Positions 6,258-12,777 of a stretch of 12,777 bases of DNA are shown one piece after another. The stretch covers positions 1 to 12,777 of the forward strand of contig CAZSAC010000044.1 of the NCBI GenBank assembly GCA_964604875.1, in the 5' to 3' direction. The notes under the pieces are model-generated. The model was given only the letters and a program-made list of their open reading frames with translations, was not told the origin of the DNA and did no database searches. This stretch comes from JAVVSR01 sp964604875. Lineage in GTDB: Bacteria; Bacillota; Clostridia; Christensenellales; CAG-917. Both the position numbers and the translations under genes were made by a program. Position 1 is the first letter of the stretch. Each line of letters begins with the position of its first letter.

Positions 6258-7160
6258 ATGGTAAAAAAACAACTTTCAAAACCCGTTAGAATTATTATTG
6301 TGTATGCGTCTCTTTTGATAGGGTCGCTTATGTTGTCAATATCCAACTATATGTTTTTGGTGCCCGCAAAACTTATCCCCGGCGGTATAACGGGCATATC
6401 GTCAATGATTGAAACTTTGTTTCTTTTTCCCGCGCAATATACCATAGTTATTTTAAATATTCCGTTGCTAATTACGGCGTTATTCATTTTAGATAAACGC
6501 CTAGTTTGGAGAACCATTATCGGGATACTTCTTGTTAGCTTATTTATGGAGTTATTTACAAGGCTAAACTTATACAAATTTTCAAGTTCGCATCAACCGC
6601 TTATACCTGCGTTGATTTCGGGCTTGCTTAGCGGTATGGGCATAGGACTTATGCTAAACGCCGATGTCAGCTCGGGCGGGACGGAGATTGTCGGGCTGAT
6701 GCTGCAAAAAAAGAATCCGAGCATTAAGTTTTCCAGAATTTTATTTTTAATGAACGTATTTGTGATGATTGTAAGCTCCATTATGTATTTGGTTTTTGCC
6801 GATATGCAAACGGACGAAATAATTATACTTTTAGTGTGTTCTATAATTCAAAGCGTAATTAGCTCCAAAGGCGTAGACTTTATCCTAAACGGGCTTAATT
6901 CGGCAATAAAGTTTGAAATTGTGACCAAAAACAGCAAGGCAATTTGCGATGCGATAAAAAACTCCAGCGAATACGGCGTTACCATTATTGAAAGCAAGGG
7001 CGCATATTCTGATGAAAATAACATAATGCTCATTTGCGTAGTACATAAATCCAGAATGTCTGCCTTTAAGCGTCTTATAAAAGAAAACGACCCCAACGCT
7101 TTTGTATTTACAACCGACACCCGAGAAATACTCGGCAACAATTTTAAATCAAATAGATAA
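6258..7160 (+). CDS. YitT family membrane protein (DUF161/DUF2179)
   Basis: This 300-residue integral membrane protein has the length and two-part plan of the YitT family. About six hydrophobic segments are seen, near residues 11-34, 61-79, 84-102, 113-133, 159-181 and 187-202. Family motifs are PGGITGIS (41-48) and SSGGTE (138-143). The C-terminal DUF2179 domain, roughly 210-297, is cytoplasmic and contains GVTIIESKGAYS and DPNAFVFTTDTREILG. The transported or sensed molecule is not established for the family. The ATG follows a modest ribosome site (TGAGGAT). It is transcribed alone and ends at the terminator at 7204-7236. Family assignment is firm, function open. Confidence 0.93.
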   Translation: MVKKQLSKPVRIIIVYASLLIGSLMLSISNYMFLVPAKLIPGGITGISSMIETLFLFPAQYTIVILNIPLLITALFILDKRLVWRTIIGILLVSLFMELFTRLNLYKFSSSHQPLIPALISGLLSGMGIGLMLNADVSSGGTEIVGLMLQKKNPSIKFSRILFLMNVFVMIVSSIMYLVFADMQTDEIIILLVCSIIQSVISSKGVDFILNGLNSAIKFEIVTKNSKAICDAIKNSSEYGVTIIESKGAYSDENNIMLICVVHKSRMSAFKRLIKENDPNAFVFTTDTREILGNNFKSNR

Positions 7161-7203
7161 AAACATTTATTGTAAATTTTTAAAACACCGGACAAAGGGT
7201 ATT

Positions 7204-7236
7204 GAAAAAGCGACTTGATAATCAAGTCGCTTTTTC
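7204..7236. terminator. Bidirectional terminator between yitT and tRNA-Gln
   Basis: The 16-base arms 7204-7219 and 7221-7236 are perfect inverse complements around a single central base, so the real loop uses a few of the inner bases. Each strand ends in GCTTTTTC, so it can stop the yitT transcript on the plus strand and the tRNA-Gln transcript on the minus strand. It starts at the base after the tRNA CCA. Confidence 0.9.
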
Positions 7237-7310
7237 TGGCAGGAGCAGTAGGAATTGAACCTACACCATGGGAGTCAGAGGCCCATGTGCTGCCACTACA
7301 CTATGCTCCA
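7237..7310 (-). tRNA. tRNA-Gln(CUG)
   Basis: This 74-nt tRNA with encoded CCA has a D arm GTGT/GCAC, the loop CTCTGAC with anticodon CTG, the T arm GTAGG/CCTAC and the discriminator G. It reads CAG codons. Two oddities are seen: position 1 (T) faces position 72 (T), where Gln tRNAs usually have U1-A72, and position 31 (C) faces position 39 (T), leaving a mismatch at the end of the anticodon stem. The other pairs are intact, and it has a good promoter and terminator, so I regard it as functional. Confidence 0.93.
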
Positions 7311-7321
7311 ACAACACGGCT

Positions 7322-7350
7322 ATTATATTACAAGAAAGCCATTGTTGCAA
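7322..7350 (-). promoter_or_regulatory. Promoter of tRNA-Gln
   Basis: On the minus strand there is TTGCAA (7350-7345), a 17-base spacer and a perfect TATAAT (7327-7322). Transcription would start about five bases ahead of the tRNA 5' end. Confidence 0.8.
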
Positions 7351-7400
7351 GCAATTTTTATGGAATAAGGGAAAAAAATAAAACAAGAATAGGCGGTGTC

Positions 7401-7430
7401 TTGACAACGTCGTGCAAAGTTTGGTAAAAT
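7401..7430 (+). promoter_or_regulatory. Promoter of the degV-lplA-lpdA-gcvT operon
   Basis: TTGACA (7401-7406), an 18-base spacer and TAAAAT (7425-7430), with TG at 7422-7423 giving an extended -10. The start near 7437 leaves a leader of only about 22 nt, so there is no room for a glycine riboswitch between promoter and first gene. Confidence 0.82.
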
Positions 7431-7458
7431 AGTTTTGATAACTAAGAAGGAGTTCATG

Positions 7459-8334
7459 ATGAATAATTATTTTATTACTTCCGACGCAACCTGTGATTTA
7501 CCAAAGCAACTATATTGCGCTGACTTTGCCGTGATTCCGATGAGCTATGTTATCGGGGGCGAAAACTATGAGGGCACGGAAGAAAGTTCATTAAATCCGC
7601 AAGTATTTTACGATAGGGTACGAAACGGCGAGATGCCTAGCACGTCGCTGATAAACGAGGAGTTTGCAAAAGACTTTTTTATCCCGATTTTGGAAAAGGG
7701 CTTTGATATTTTTCACATTTGTTTTTCGTCTGCGCTAAGCGGAACATATAAGAGTATGGTAAGCGCGGCTCAAGCGCTTGAAAAAACGTATCCCGAACGG
7801 AAAATCTATATTTTGGACGGAAAATGCGCCTCTTTGGGCGAGGGCTTTTTGGTTTACTATTGCCTTAAAAAACGCAAAGAGGGGTTAAGCTTTGAACAGC
7901 TTATCGAGTTTGCGGAGGATTTTAAAAATAAATGCCACCACGACTTTACCGTAGATGATTTAATGCACTTGCACCGCGGAGGAAGGGTTTCTAAGGCGGC
8001 GGCGGTAATAGGGACTGCCATTCAGCTTAAAATTATGCTGATTGTCGACCCCGAAGGACGATTGATTCCTATCGGAAAAGTAATGGGAAGAAAGCAGTCG
8101 TTGAAAGCCTTAGTAGACAAGATGGAAGAAAAGTCCAAGGGCATAGATAACTCTGAGCTTGTGCTAATCGGACACGGCGGATGCTATGACGACGCCAAGT
8201 GGGTTGCCGACAGGGTAAAAGAGAAGTTTGGTTATGAAAACATTATAATTGACTATATTGGACCCGTTATCGGAGCGCACAGCGGGCCGGGCACGGTTGC
8301 ACTGTTCTATATCGGCGCCGATAAGGAAAAATAA
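7459..8334 (+). CDS. DegV family fatty-acid-binding protein
   Basis: This 291-residue protein is of the DegV/FakB family, cytoplasmic two-domain proteins that bind one fatty acid; some present it to a fatty-acid kinase. Seen are SDATCDLP near residue 8, PSTSLIN (60-66), SALSGTY (91-97), YILDGKCASLGEG, the LHRGGR loop (171-176), and IGAHSGPGTV (271-280), whose His274 lies in the head-group region in the family. I chose the ATG at 7459 because AAGAAGGAG is six bases ahead; the ATG at 7456 is too close, and a TTG at 7435 precedes the expected transcription start. It heads an operon with the DUF2804 gene 14 bases downstream and lipoate genes beyond. Whether it serves as FakB or another lipid carrier cannot be told; no fakA kinase is in view. 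Confidence 0.93.
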   Translation: MNNYFITSDATCDLPKQLYCADFAVIPMSYVIGGENYEGTEESSLNPQVFYDRVRNGEMPSTSLINEEFAKDFFIPILEKGFDIFHICFSSALSGTYKSMVSAAQALEKTYPERKIYILDGKCASLGEGFLVYYCLKKRKEGLSFEQLIEFAEDFKNKCHHDFTVDDLMHLHRGGRVSKAAAVIGTAIQLKIMLIVDPEGRLIPIGKVMGRKQSLKALVDKMEEKSKGIDNSELVLIGHGGCYDDAKWVADRVKEKFGYENIIIDYIGPVIGAHSGPGTVALFYIGADKEK

Positions 8335-8348
8335 AATCGAGGGAAATT

Positions 8349-9389
8349 ATGAGCATTCAACACGAAATTACAACAACGCAAAAGCTTCTGAACCAAGAGG
8401 GTTTTATTGCTGAACCCGGATATGCCAAAAAAATGCTTTGGCAATATCACAGAGCGGATATTAAGGCAAAAAACTGGCGTATTAAGGAGTGGGATTATTA
8501 TTTAATCAACAATCAGGAGTTCGCCTTGGCGCTAACTATCGGAGATAACGGATTTGCAGGCGCGCTAAGTGTTTCTGTTTTGGAATTCGGCAAAAAAAAC
8601 TACGATATTACAAAAACAGCCTTGGTCGTCTTCCCTTTGGGAAAGATGAATTTGCCCGAGTCTACGCAAATCGGCGACAGCAAATGGACGCAAAGTAAAA
8701 GCTCATACGAGTTTTTAAACGACGGAAAGGTTAGACGGCTTAAAGGCGTACACGATAAGTTTAAAGATAACGCGCCTTTGACTTTCGATATTGTTTTAGA
8801 GGACTTCCCCGAGGAAAGTATGGTGATAGCCACCCCGTTTGACAAGCCTCGTTATTTTTATTTCAATCAAAAAATTAATTGTATGCGCGCGTCCGGCACG
8901 GTTAAATTTGCCGGCAGAGAATACACCTTTAACAAAGAAAACTCCCTAGGGACGCTAGACTGGGGACGCGGTGTCTGGACGTATGATAATACTTGGTACT
9001 GGGGCAGTTTACAATGCGTTTTAGACGACGGCGCAACCTTTGGGTGGAATATCGGTTACGGCTTCGGTGATACGTCTGCCGCCACCGAGAATATGTTGTT
9101 TTATAAAGGAAAGTCTCACAAACTGGACGAAATAAAGTTCAATATACCTCAAAAAGACGGCAAAGACGACTTTATGTCCCCTTGGACGTTTACCTCAAAC
9201 GACGGACGTTTTGAAATGAGTTTTGAGCCATTGTTAGACCGTCAGGCTCCGCTGAACGTCGGCGTGGTATGTATGTTGCCACATCAGGTATTCGGCAAAT
9301 TCTCGGGCACTGCAGCGCTGGACGATGGCACGATAATTACAATCAAAGATAAATTAGGGTTTGCGGAGAAAGTGCACAATAAATGGTAA
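8349..9389 (+). CDS. DUF2804 family protein
   Basis: This 346-residue protein matches the DUF2804 pattern: a basic N-terminal half, YFNQKINCMRASG near 171-183, and the hallmark LGTLDWGRGVW (200-210) followed by NTWYWG (214-219). It is rich in aromatic residues and predicted beta strands. There is no signal peptide or membrane segment, and no catalytic motif that I can name. The family has no established biochemical role. The fold is reminiscent of lipocalin-like proteins that handle hydrophobic ligands, but I hold that loosely. The start has GAGGGAAA upstream. It lies 14 bases after degV and three bases before lplA, so it is co-transcribed with a lipid-binding protein and a lipoate ligase. 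Confidence 0.85.
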   Translation: MSIQHEITTTQKLLNQEGFIAEPGYAKKMLWQYHRADIKAKNWRIKEWDYYLINNQEFALALTIGDNGFAGALSVSVLEFGKKNYDITKTALVVFPLGKMNLPESTQIGDSKWTQSKSSYEFLNDGKVRRLKGVHDKFKDNAPLTFDIVLEDFPEESMVIATPFDKPRYFYFNQKINCMRASGTVKFAGREYTFNKENSLGTLDWGRGVWTYDNTWYWGSLQCVLDDGATFGWNIGYGFGDTSAATENMLFYKGKSHKLDEIKFNIPQKDGKDDFMSPWTFTSNDGRFEMSFEPLLDRQAPLNVGVVCMLPHQVFGKFSGTAALDDGTIITIKDKLGFAEKVHNKW

Positions 9390-9392
9390 GAA

Positions 9393-10340
9393 ATGAACTG
9401 TCTTTATTATAGCAGCCACAGCTTAAATCCCTATGAAAATCTTGCAGTTGAGAAGTATTTATTTGATACCCTGCCGCAGGATTTCTTTGTTTTCTATCTA
9501 TGGCAGAATGCGCATACGGTGGTAATTGGAAGAAACCAAAACGCCTATTCTGAATGCAAGGTTGAAAAACTGAAAAACGACGGCGGGACGCTTGCCAGAC
9601 GTATGACCGGCGGCGGGGCGGTTTACCACGATGTAGGCAATTTAAATTTTACATTTATATTCCATACCGCCGACTATGACGCGCAGAAAAACTTTTTTGT
9701 AATTGCCGACGCGCTTTCAAGCTTCGGGATAAAAGCCCAAATATCGGGGAGAAACGATATTCTGGCAGAGGGGAAAAAGTTTAGCGGCAACGCCTTTTTG
9801 ACGACACAAAGCAAGACCTGTCACCACGGCACGCTTATGGTTAACGTAGATGTTGACAATATGACAAAATACCTCAACGTTTCCACTGATAAGCTTGTAA
9901 AGCACGGGGTAAAAAGCGTTTCGGCGAGGGTTGAAAACCTAAATAAACTTTGCCATAAAGTTACGGTAGAAACCTTATCCGAAGCATTGCTTGAAAGCGT
10001 AAAAAAAGTTTTTTCGCCTATGAAATTTGTTGAGGCGCAAATTGAAAACACGGCAGAACTAGCCAAAGACTTTTCTAAAACGGAGTATCTTTTCGGTTCG
10101 GACGCGCGCTTTGTTTCCAAGGCAAGCGAGCGTTTTGACTGGGGAAAAGCCGACGTGGATTTTGAGATTATCGGCGACAGTTTGTGTGTCAAGGCAGTTT
10201 ATACAGACAGCTTGGATACGGAAACTTTTGAAGATTTGAAACAAAAACTTAGCGAAATAAGGGTTTGTGATATAAACAATTTTATACCAAAAAATCAAAT
10301 TGAAAGCGACTTATTGTCGCTTATAAAGAGGCATATATGA
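9393..10340 (+). CDS. lplA: Lipoate-protein ligase A
   Basis: This 315-residue enzyme activates lipoate with ATP to lipoyl-AMP and transfers it to a lysine of lipoyl domains such as the glycine-cleavage H protein. The large domain shows GRNQNAYSE (46-54), the nucleotide/lipoate loop RRMTGGGAVYHD (69-80), GRNDILAEGKKFSGNAF with the expected catalytic Lys129, and HHGTLM (144-149). The C-terminal accessory domain, about 245-315, is present, so this is a full-length ligase able to make and use lipoyl-AMP. The ribosome site is weak and the start lies three bases after the DUF2804 stop, which suggests translational coupling. No lipoate synthase is in view, which fits salvage of free lipoate. An octanoate or H-protein-specific role is possible. 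Confidence 0.94.
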   Translation: MNCLYYSSHSLNPYENLAVEKYLFDTLPQDFFVFYLWQNAHTVVIGRNQNAYSECKVEKLKNDGGTLARRMTGGGAVYHDVGNLNFTFIFHTADYDAQKNFFVIADALSSFGIKAQISGRNDILAEGKKFSGNAFLTTQSKTCHHGTLMVNVDVDNMTKYLNVSTDKLVKHGVKSVSARVENLNKLCHKVTVETLSEALLESVKKVFSPMKFVEAQIENTAELAKDFSKTEYLFGSDARFVSKASERFDWGKADVDFEIIGDSLCVKAVYTDSLDTETFEDLKQKLSEIRVCDINNFIPKNQIESDLLSLIKRHI

Positions 10341-11701
10341 GTTATGATTTAATGATTTTGGGCGGTGGTCCCGGGGGCTATACCGCGGCGATAGCGGCAG
10401 CGCACGAGGGTTTAAAAGTCTTGCTTATTGAAAAAGAAAATCTTGGAGGGGTGTGCTTAAATAAAGGCTGTATCCCGACGAAATCGTTGCTTAAATCCGC
10501 CGAAATATATCACTCAAGTGTTAATTGCGCAAAATTTGGCGTAAGTTGCGAAAATGTAAAATATGATATGGACGCAATTTTCGGCAGAAAAAACGAAGTG
10601 GTAGGGAAGCTGGTTGACGGCGTCAAAAAGCTTGTCGATAAGGCGGGGATTGAGGTCGTTTACGGAACGGCAAAATTTATTGACGGCAACAGCGTTTGCG
10701 TTGACAAAAAGGAATATCAGGCAAAAAAAGTTTTGCTTGCCACGGGCGGAAAGGTGGTTTTACCGCCGATTAAGGGTATTGAGTTTGCGCTAAGCTCCGA
10801 TGACGTTTTGGCGGGCAAGGTTAAAGGAGATAAAATTGTTATAATCGGCGGAGGAGTCATCGGCGTTGAATTTGCTACCTTTTTTAAAAAACTTGAAAAA
10901 CAGGTTACAATTATTGAAGTTGCCGAAAGAGTTTTGCCTAGTTTTGAAAGAGACATTTCCGTCAATATGAATATGTGCTTAAAAAAACTTGGGGTGGAAA
11001 TATTCGTCGGCTCAACAGTTGAAGAAATATCGTCTACCTCTGTCAAATATATTCAGCGAGGGAAGGAGTGCTTTGCCGATTTTGACTCGCTAATAATTTG
11101 CACGGGGCGTAAAGCTGATACGGCTGAGCTCGGGTTAGAAAACACCAAGGTTAAATTTGACCGTTTCGGAGTGTACGTTGACGAGTATCAACGCACGGCG
11201 GACGAGTCCATTTTTGCAATAGGCGACGTTGTGGCGCATAATATTCAGCTTGCGCATAACGCCTCGGCAGAAGCGGAAATTCTGGTTAAAAATTTGATTG
11301 GCGATAATTTGGTTTCTAAACCTAAATTTATCCCTGCGTGCGTATATACCTCGCCCGAGATTGCAACGGCAGGTCTAAATGAAGAAACCGCAAAAGCCGA
11401 CGGATATGAAATCGACGTTGGAAAGTTTTTAATGGGCGCAAACGGCAAGGCTGTGCTCAGCGGTGAAGACAGAGGTTTTGCCAAGGTTATTTTTGATAAA
11501 AAAACCTCGAAAATATTGGGAGTTTCCTTGCTTTGTGAACACGCCACTGATATAATAGGAGCTGTCACAACTTTAATAGAGATAGGCGCGACACGGCAAG
11601 ATATTTTGCAATCGGTTTATCCGCATCCCACAATTTGTGAAGCGTTTTACGAGGCTGTTTTGGATAGTGAAGGAAAAGCTATTCATATGATAAAAAGGTA
11701 A
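10337..11701 (+). CDS. lpdA: Dihydrolipoyl dehydrogenase (L protein / E3)
   Basis: This 454-residue FAD enzyme oxidises dihydrolipoyl groups and passes electrons to NAD+. Seen are the FAD-binding GGGPGGYTAA (9-18), the redox disulfide in GGVCLNKGCIPTK (Cys40, Cys45), the NAD-binding GGGVIGVE (171-178), the second FAD motif SIFAIGDV (291-298), and the C-terminal dimerisation domain with the catalytic pair His430 and Glu435 in HPTICE. There is no N-terminal lipoyl domain. Its ATG overlaps the lplA stop by four bases (ATGA), so the two are translationally coupled. Set between lplA and gcvT, it is most likely the L protein of the glycine cleavage system, although it could also serve 2-oxoacid dehydrogenases elsewhere. 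Confidence 0.95.
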   Translation: MSYDLMILGGGPGGYTAAIAAAHEGLKVLLIEKENLGGVCLNKGCIPTKSLLKSAEIYHSSVNCAKFGVSCENVKYDMDAIFGRKNEVVGKLVDGVKKLVDKAGIEVVYGTAKFIDGNSVCVDKKEYQAKKVLLATGGKVVLPPIKGIEFALSSDDVLAGKVKGDKIVIIGGGVIGVEFATFFKKLEKQVTIIEVAERVLPSFERDISVNMNMCLKKLGVEIFVGSTVEEISSTSVKYIQRGKECFADFDSLIICTGRKADTAELGLENTKVKFDRFGVYVDEYQRTADESIFAIGDVVAHNIQLAHNASAEAEILVKNLIGDNLVSKPKFIPACVYTSPEIATAGLNEETAKADGYEIDVGKFLMGANGKAVLSGEDRGFAKVIFDKKTSKILGVSLLCEHATDIIGAVTTLIEIGATRQDILQSVYPHPTICEAFYEAVLDSEGKAIHMIKR

Positions 11702-11714
11702 AGGAGATTTCTTG

Positions 11715-12777
11715 ATGAAGAGGACACCGTATTATGATATTTTGAAGGATATGGGCGGAAAGTTTGTGGACTTTGCCGGCTTTGAAATGCCTGTTCAATT
11801 TGACGGCATCATTGCCGAGCATAAAGCCGTTCGTGAAGGCGTCGGGCTTTTCGACGTTTCTCATATGGGCGAGTTTTTGTTTTCGGGCAAGGGAGCAAGA
11901 GCGTGCATTGACTATCTATTATGTAACCGATACGACAACTTGCTTTGCGGTAAGGTTAGATATTCTCCGATGTTGAACGAGGAAGGCGGAGTTATTGACG
12001 ACGTTTTGGTTTATTGCATTAATGACGAAAAGTTTTTTATGTGCGTAAACGCGTCGAACAAGGATAAGGATAAAAATTGGATTGAAGCAAACCTTTTGGC
12101 AGACACTGTATTTCAGGATATTTCGGTAAATACAGCGCAGCTTGCCGTTCAAGGTCCGCTGGCAATCGAGGTTATAAAAAATCTGTTTGCAGAAAAAGAC
12201 ATTCCCGTTAAAAACTATACATTTACGGTTGTCGACAACTTTTTGGAGAGCAATGTAATCTTATCACGCACGGGCTATACCGCTGAAGACGGGTTTGAAA
12301 TTTATTGCAACTCCAACGATGCCATCACCCTGTTGAATAAGGTTTTGGAGGCGGGCAAGCAGTATGGTATAAAGCTATGCGGTTTAGGCGCAAGGGATAC
12401 GTTGAGGCTTGAAGGCGCAATGCCGCTATACGGTCACGAGATGACGGATTCTACCTTAGCGACGGAGCTTGGCTTGGATATTTTTATCAAACTTGACAAG
12501 CCGAATTTTGTTGGAAAAGTGGCGTTGTTAAATCACGAGCCAACTATGCAAAGGGTTGGATTAAAACTTTTGGACAGAGGTATAGCGAGGGAACATTCCT
12601 TGGTATACGGCGACGGTAAGCTTATCGGAGAGGTGACCTCCGGCACACATTCGCCCACCTTGCTTGAGGCAATAGCGATGGCTAGAATTGAAAAAGAGTT
12701 TATCGGCAAAGAGGTCGAGGTTGAAGTTCGTGGTAAAAAACTTAAGGCTGAGGTAGTGCCTCTGCCTTTCTATAAGC
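11715..12777 (+). CDS. gcvT: Glycine cleavage T protein (aminomethyltransferase), last residues beyond window
   Basis: 354 codons are visible. The family is usually about 360 residues and often ends shortly after a PFYK-like sequence, as seen at the edge, so only a few residues should be missing. The enzyme takes the aminomethyl group from the lipoyl arm of H protein and, with tetrahydrofolate, yields 5,10-methylenetetrahydrofolate and ammonia. Seen are FAGFEMPVQF, LFDVSHMGE, GGVIDDVLVY with the catalytic Asp (95 or 96), RTGYTAEDGFE (185-195) and GLGARDTLRLE (223-233). The ATG follows AAAGGAG, which overlaps the lpdA stop. It is fifth in the operon; gcvH and gcvPA/gcvPB are expected next but lie outside the window. 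Confidence 0.96.
   Translation, partial: MKRTPYYDILKDMGGKFVDFAGFEMPVQFDGIIAEHKAVREGVGLFDVSHMGEFLFSGKGARACIDYLLCNRYDNLLCGKVRYSPMLNEEGGVIDDVLVYCINDEKFFMCVNASNKDKDKNWIEANLLADTVFQDISVNTAQLAVQGPLAIEVIKNLFAEKDIPVKNYTFTVVDNFLESNVILSRTGYTAEDGFEIYCNSNDAITLLNKVLEAGKQYGIKLCGLGARDTLRLEGAMPLYGHEMTDSTLATELGLDIFIKLDKPNFVGKVALLNHEPTMQRVGLKLLDRGIAREHSLVYGDGKLIGEVTSGTHSPTLLEAIAMARIEKEFIGKEVEVEVRGKKLKAEVVPLPFYK

Noticed and set aside
7215..7427. Plus-strand open frame over tRNA-Gln
   Set aside because: It is the antisense of a tRNA gene with its own promoter and terminator.
7435..7458. Earlier TTG or ATG starts for degV
   Set aside because: The TTG lies at or before the expected transcription start, and the ATG at 7456 is only three bases from the ribosome site; 7459 has proper spacing.

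Overview
The window looks like chromosomal DNA from a low-to-moderate GC Bacillota, most likely an uncultured Clostridia-type anaerobe. The grounds are strong TTGACA/TATAAT-type promoters (several with an extended -10), AGGAGG ribosome sites, CCA-encoded tRNAs, and the gene set: YitT, DegV, a CspA-like protein, a secernin-like C69 peptidase, and a glycine-cleavage gene next to lipoate salvage genes. I cannot name a genus.

Layout. Bases 1-371 hold an open, unrecognised minus-strand reading frame that runs off the left edge and has no good start. Next come a terminator, a displaced copy of the 3' end of tRNA-Ser, a GC-rich insert of about 110 bases, a second terminator and the intact tRNA-Ser(GCU). 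This has the architecture of a very small or decayed tRNA-integrated element. A palindrome carrying two back-to-back -35 boxes separates the tRNA promoter from a cold-shock gene (csp) with a roughly 120-nt leader. That leader can form competing hairpins around its ribosome site. Then follow a secernin/C69 peptidase, a large secreted lipoprotein with a Thr-Asp-Pro linker, a convergent M20 metallopeptidase on the minus strand, a YitT-type membrane protein and tRNA-Gln(CUG) on the minus strand.

From 7401 to the right edge there is one apparent operon under a strong promoter: degV, a DUF2804 protein, lplA (lipoate-protein ligase), lpdA (dihydrolipoyl dehydrogenase) and gcvT (aminomethyltransferase, cut by the window edge just before its end). 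Gaps are 3-14 bases, with one 4-base overlap. LplA would attach lipoate to the glycine-cleavage H protein, GcvT would release the methylene group from the H-protein-bound aminomethyl intermediate, and LpdA would reoxidise the dihydrolipoyl arm. gcvH and gcvP are expected just beyond the right edge. DegV (a fatty-acid-binding family) and DUF2804 at the head of the operon are the unexplained part.

Nothing here is clearly a new defence or mobile system. The items most worth attention are the tRNA-Ser micro-element, the csp leader, and the DegV/DUF2804/lipoate/glycine-cleavage operon.
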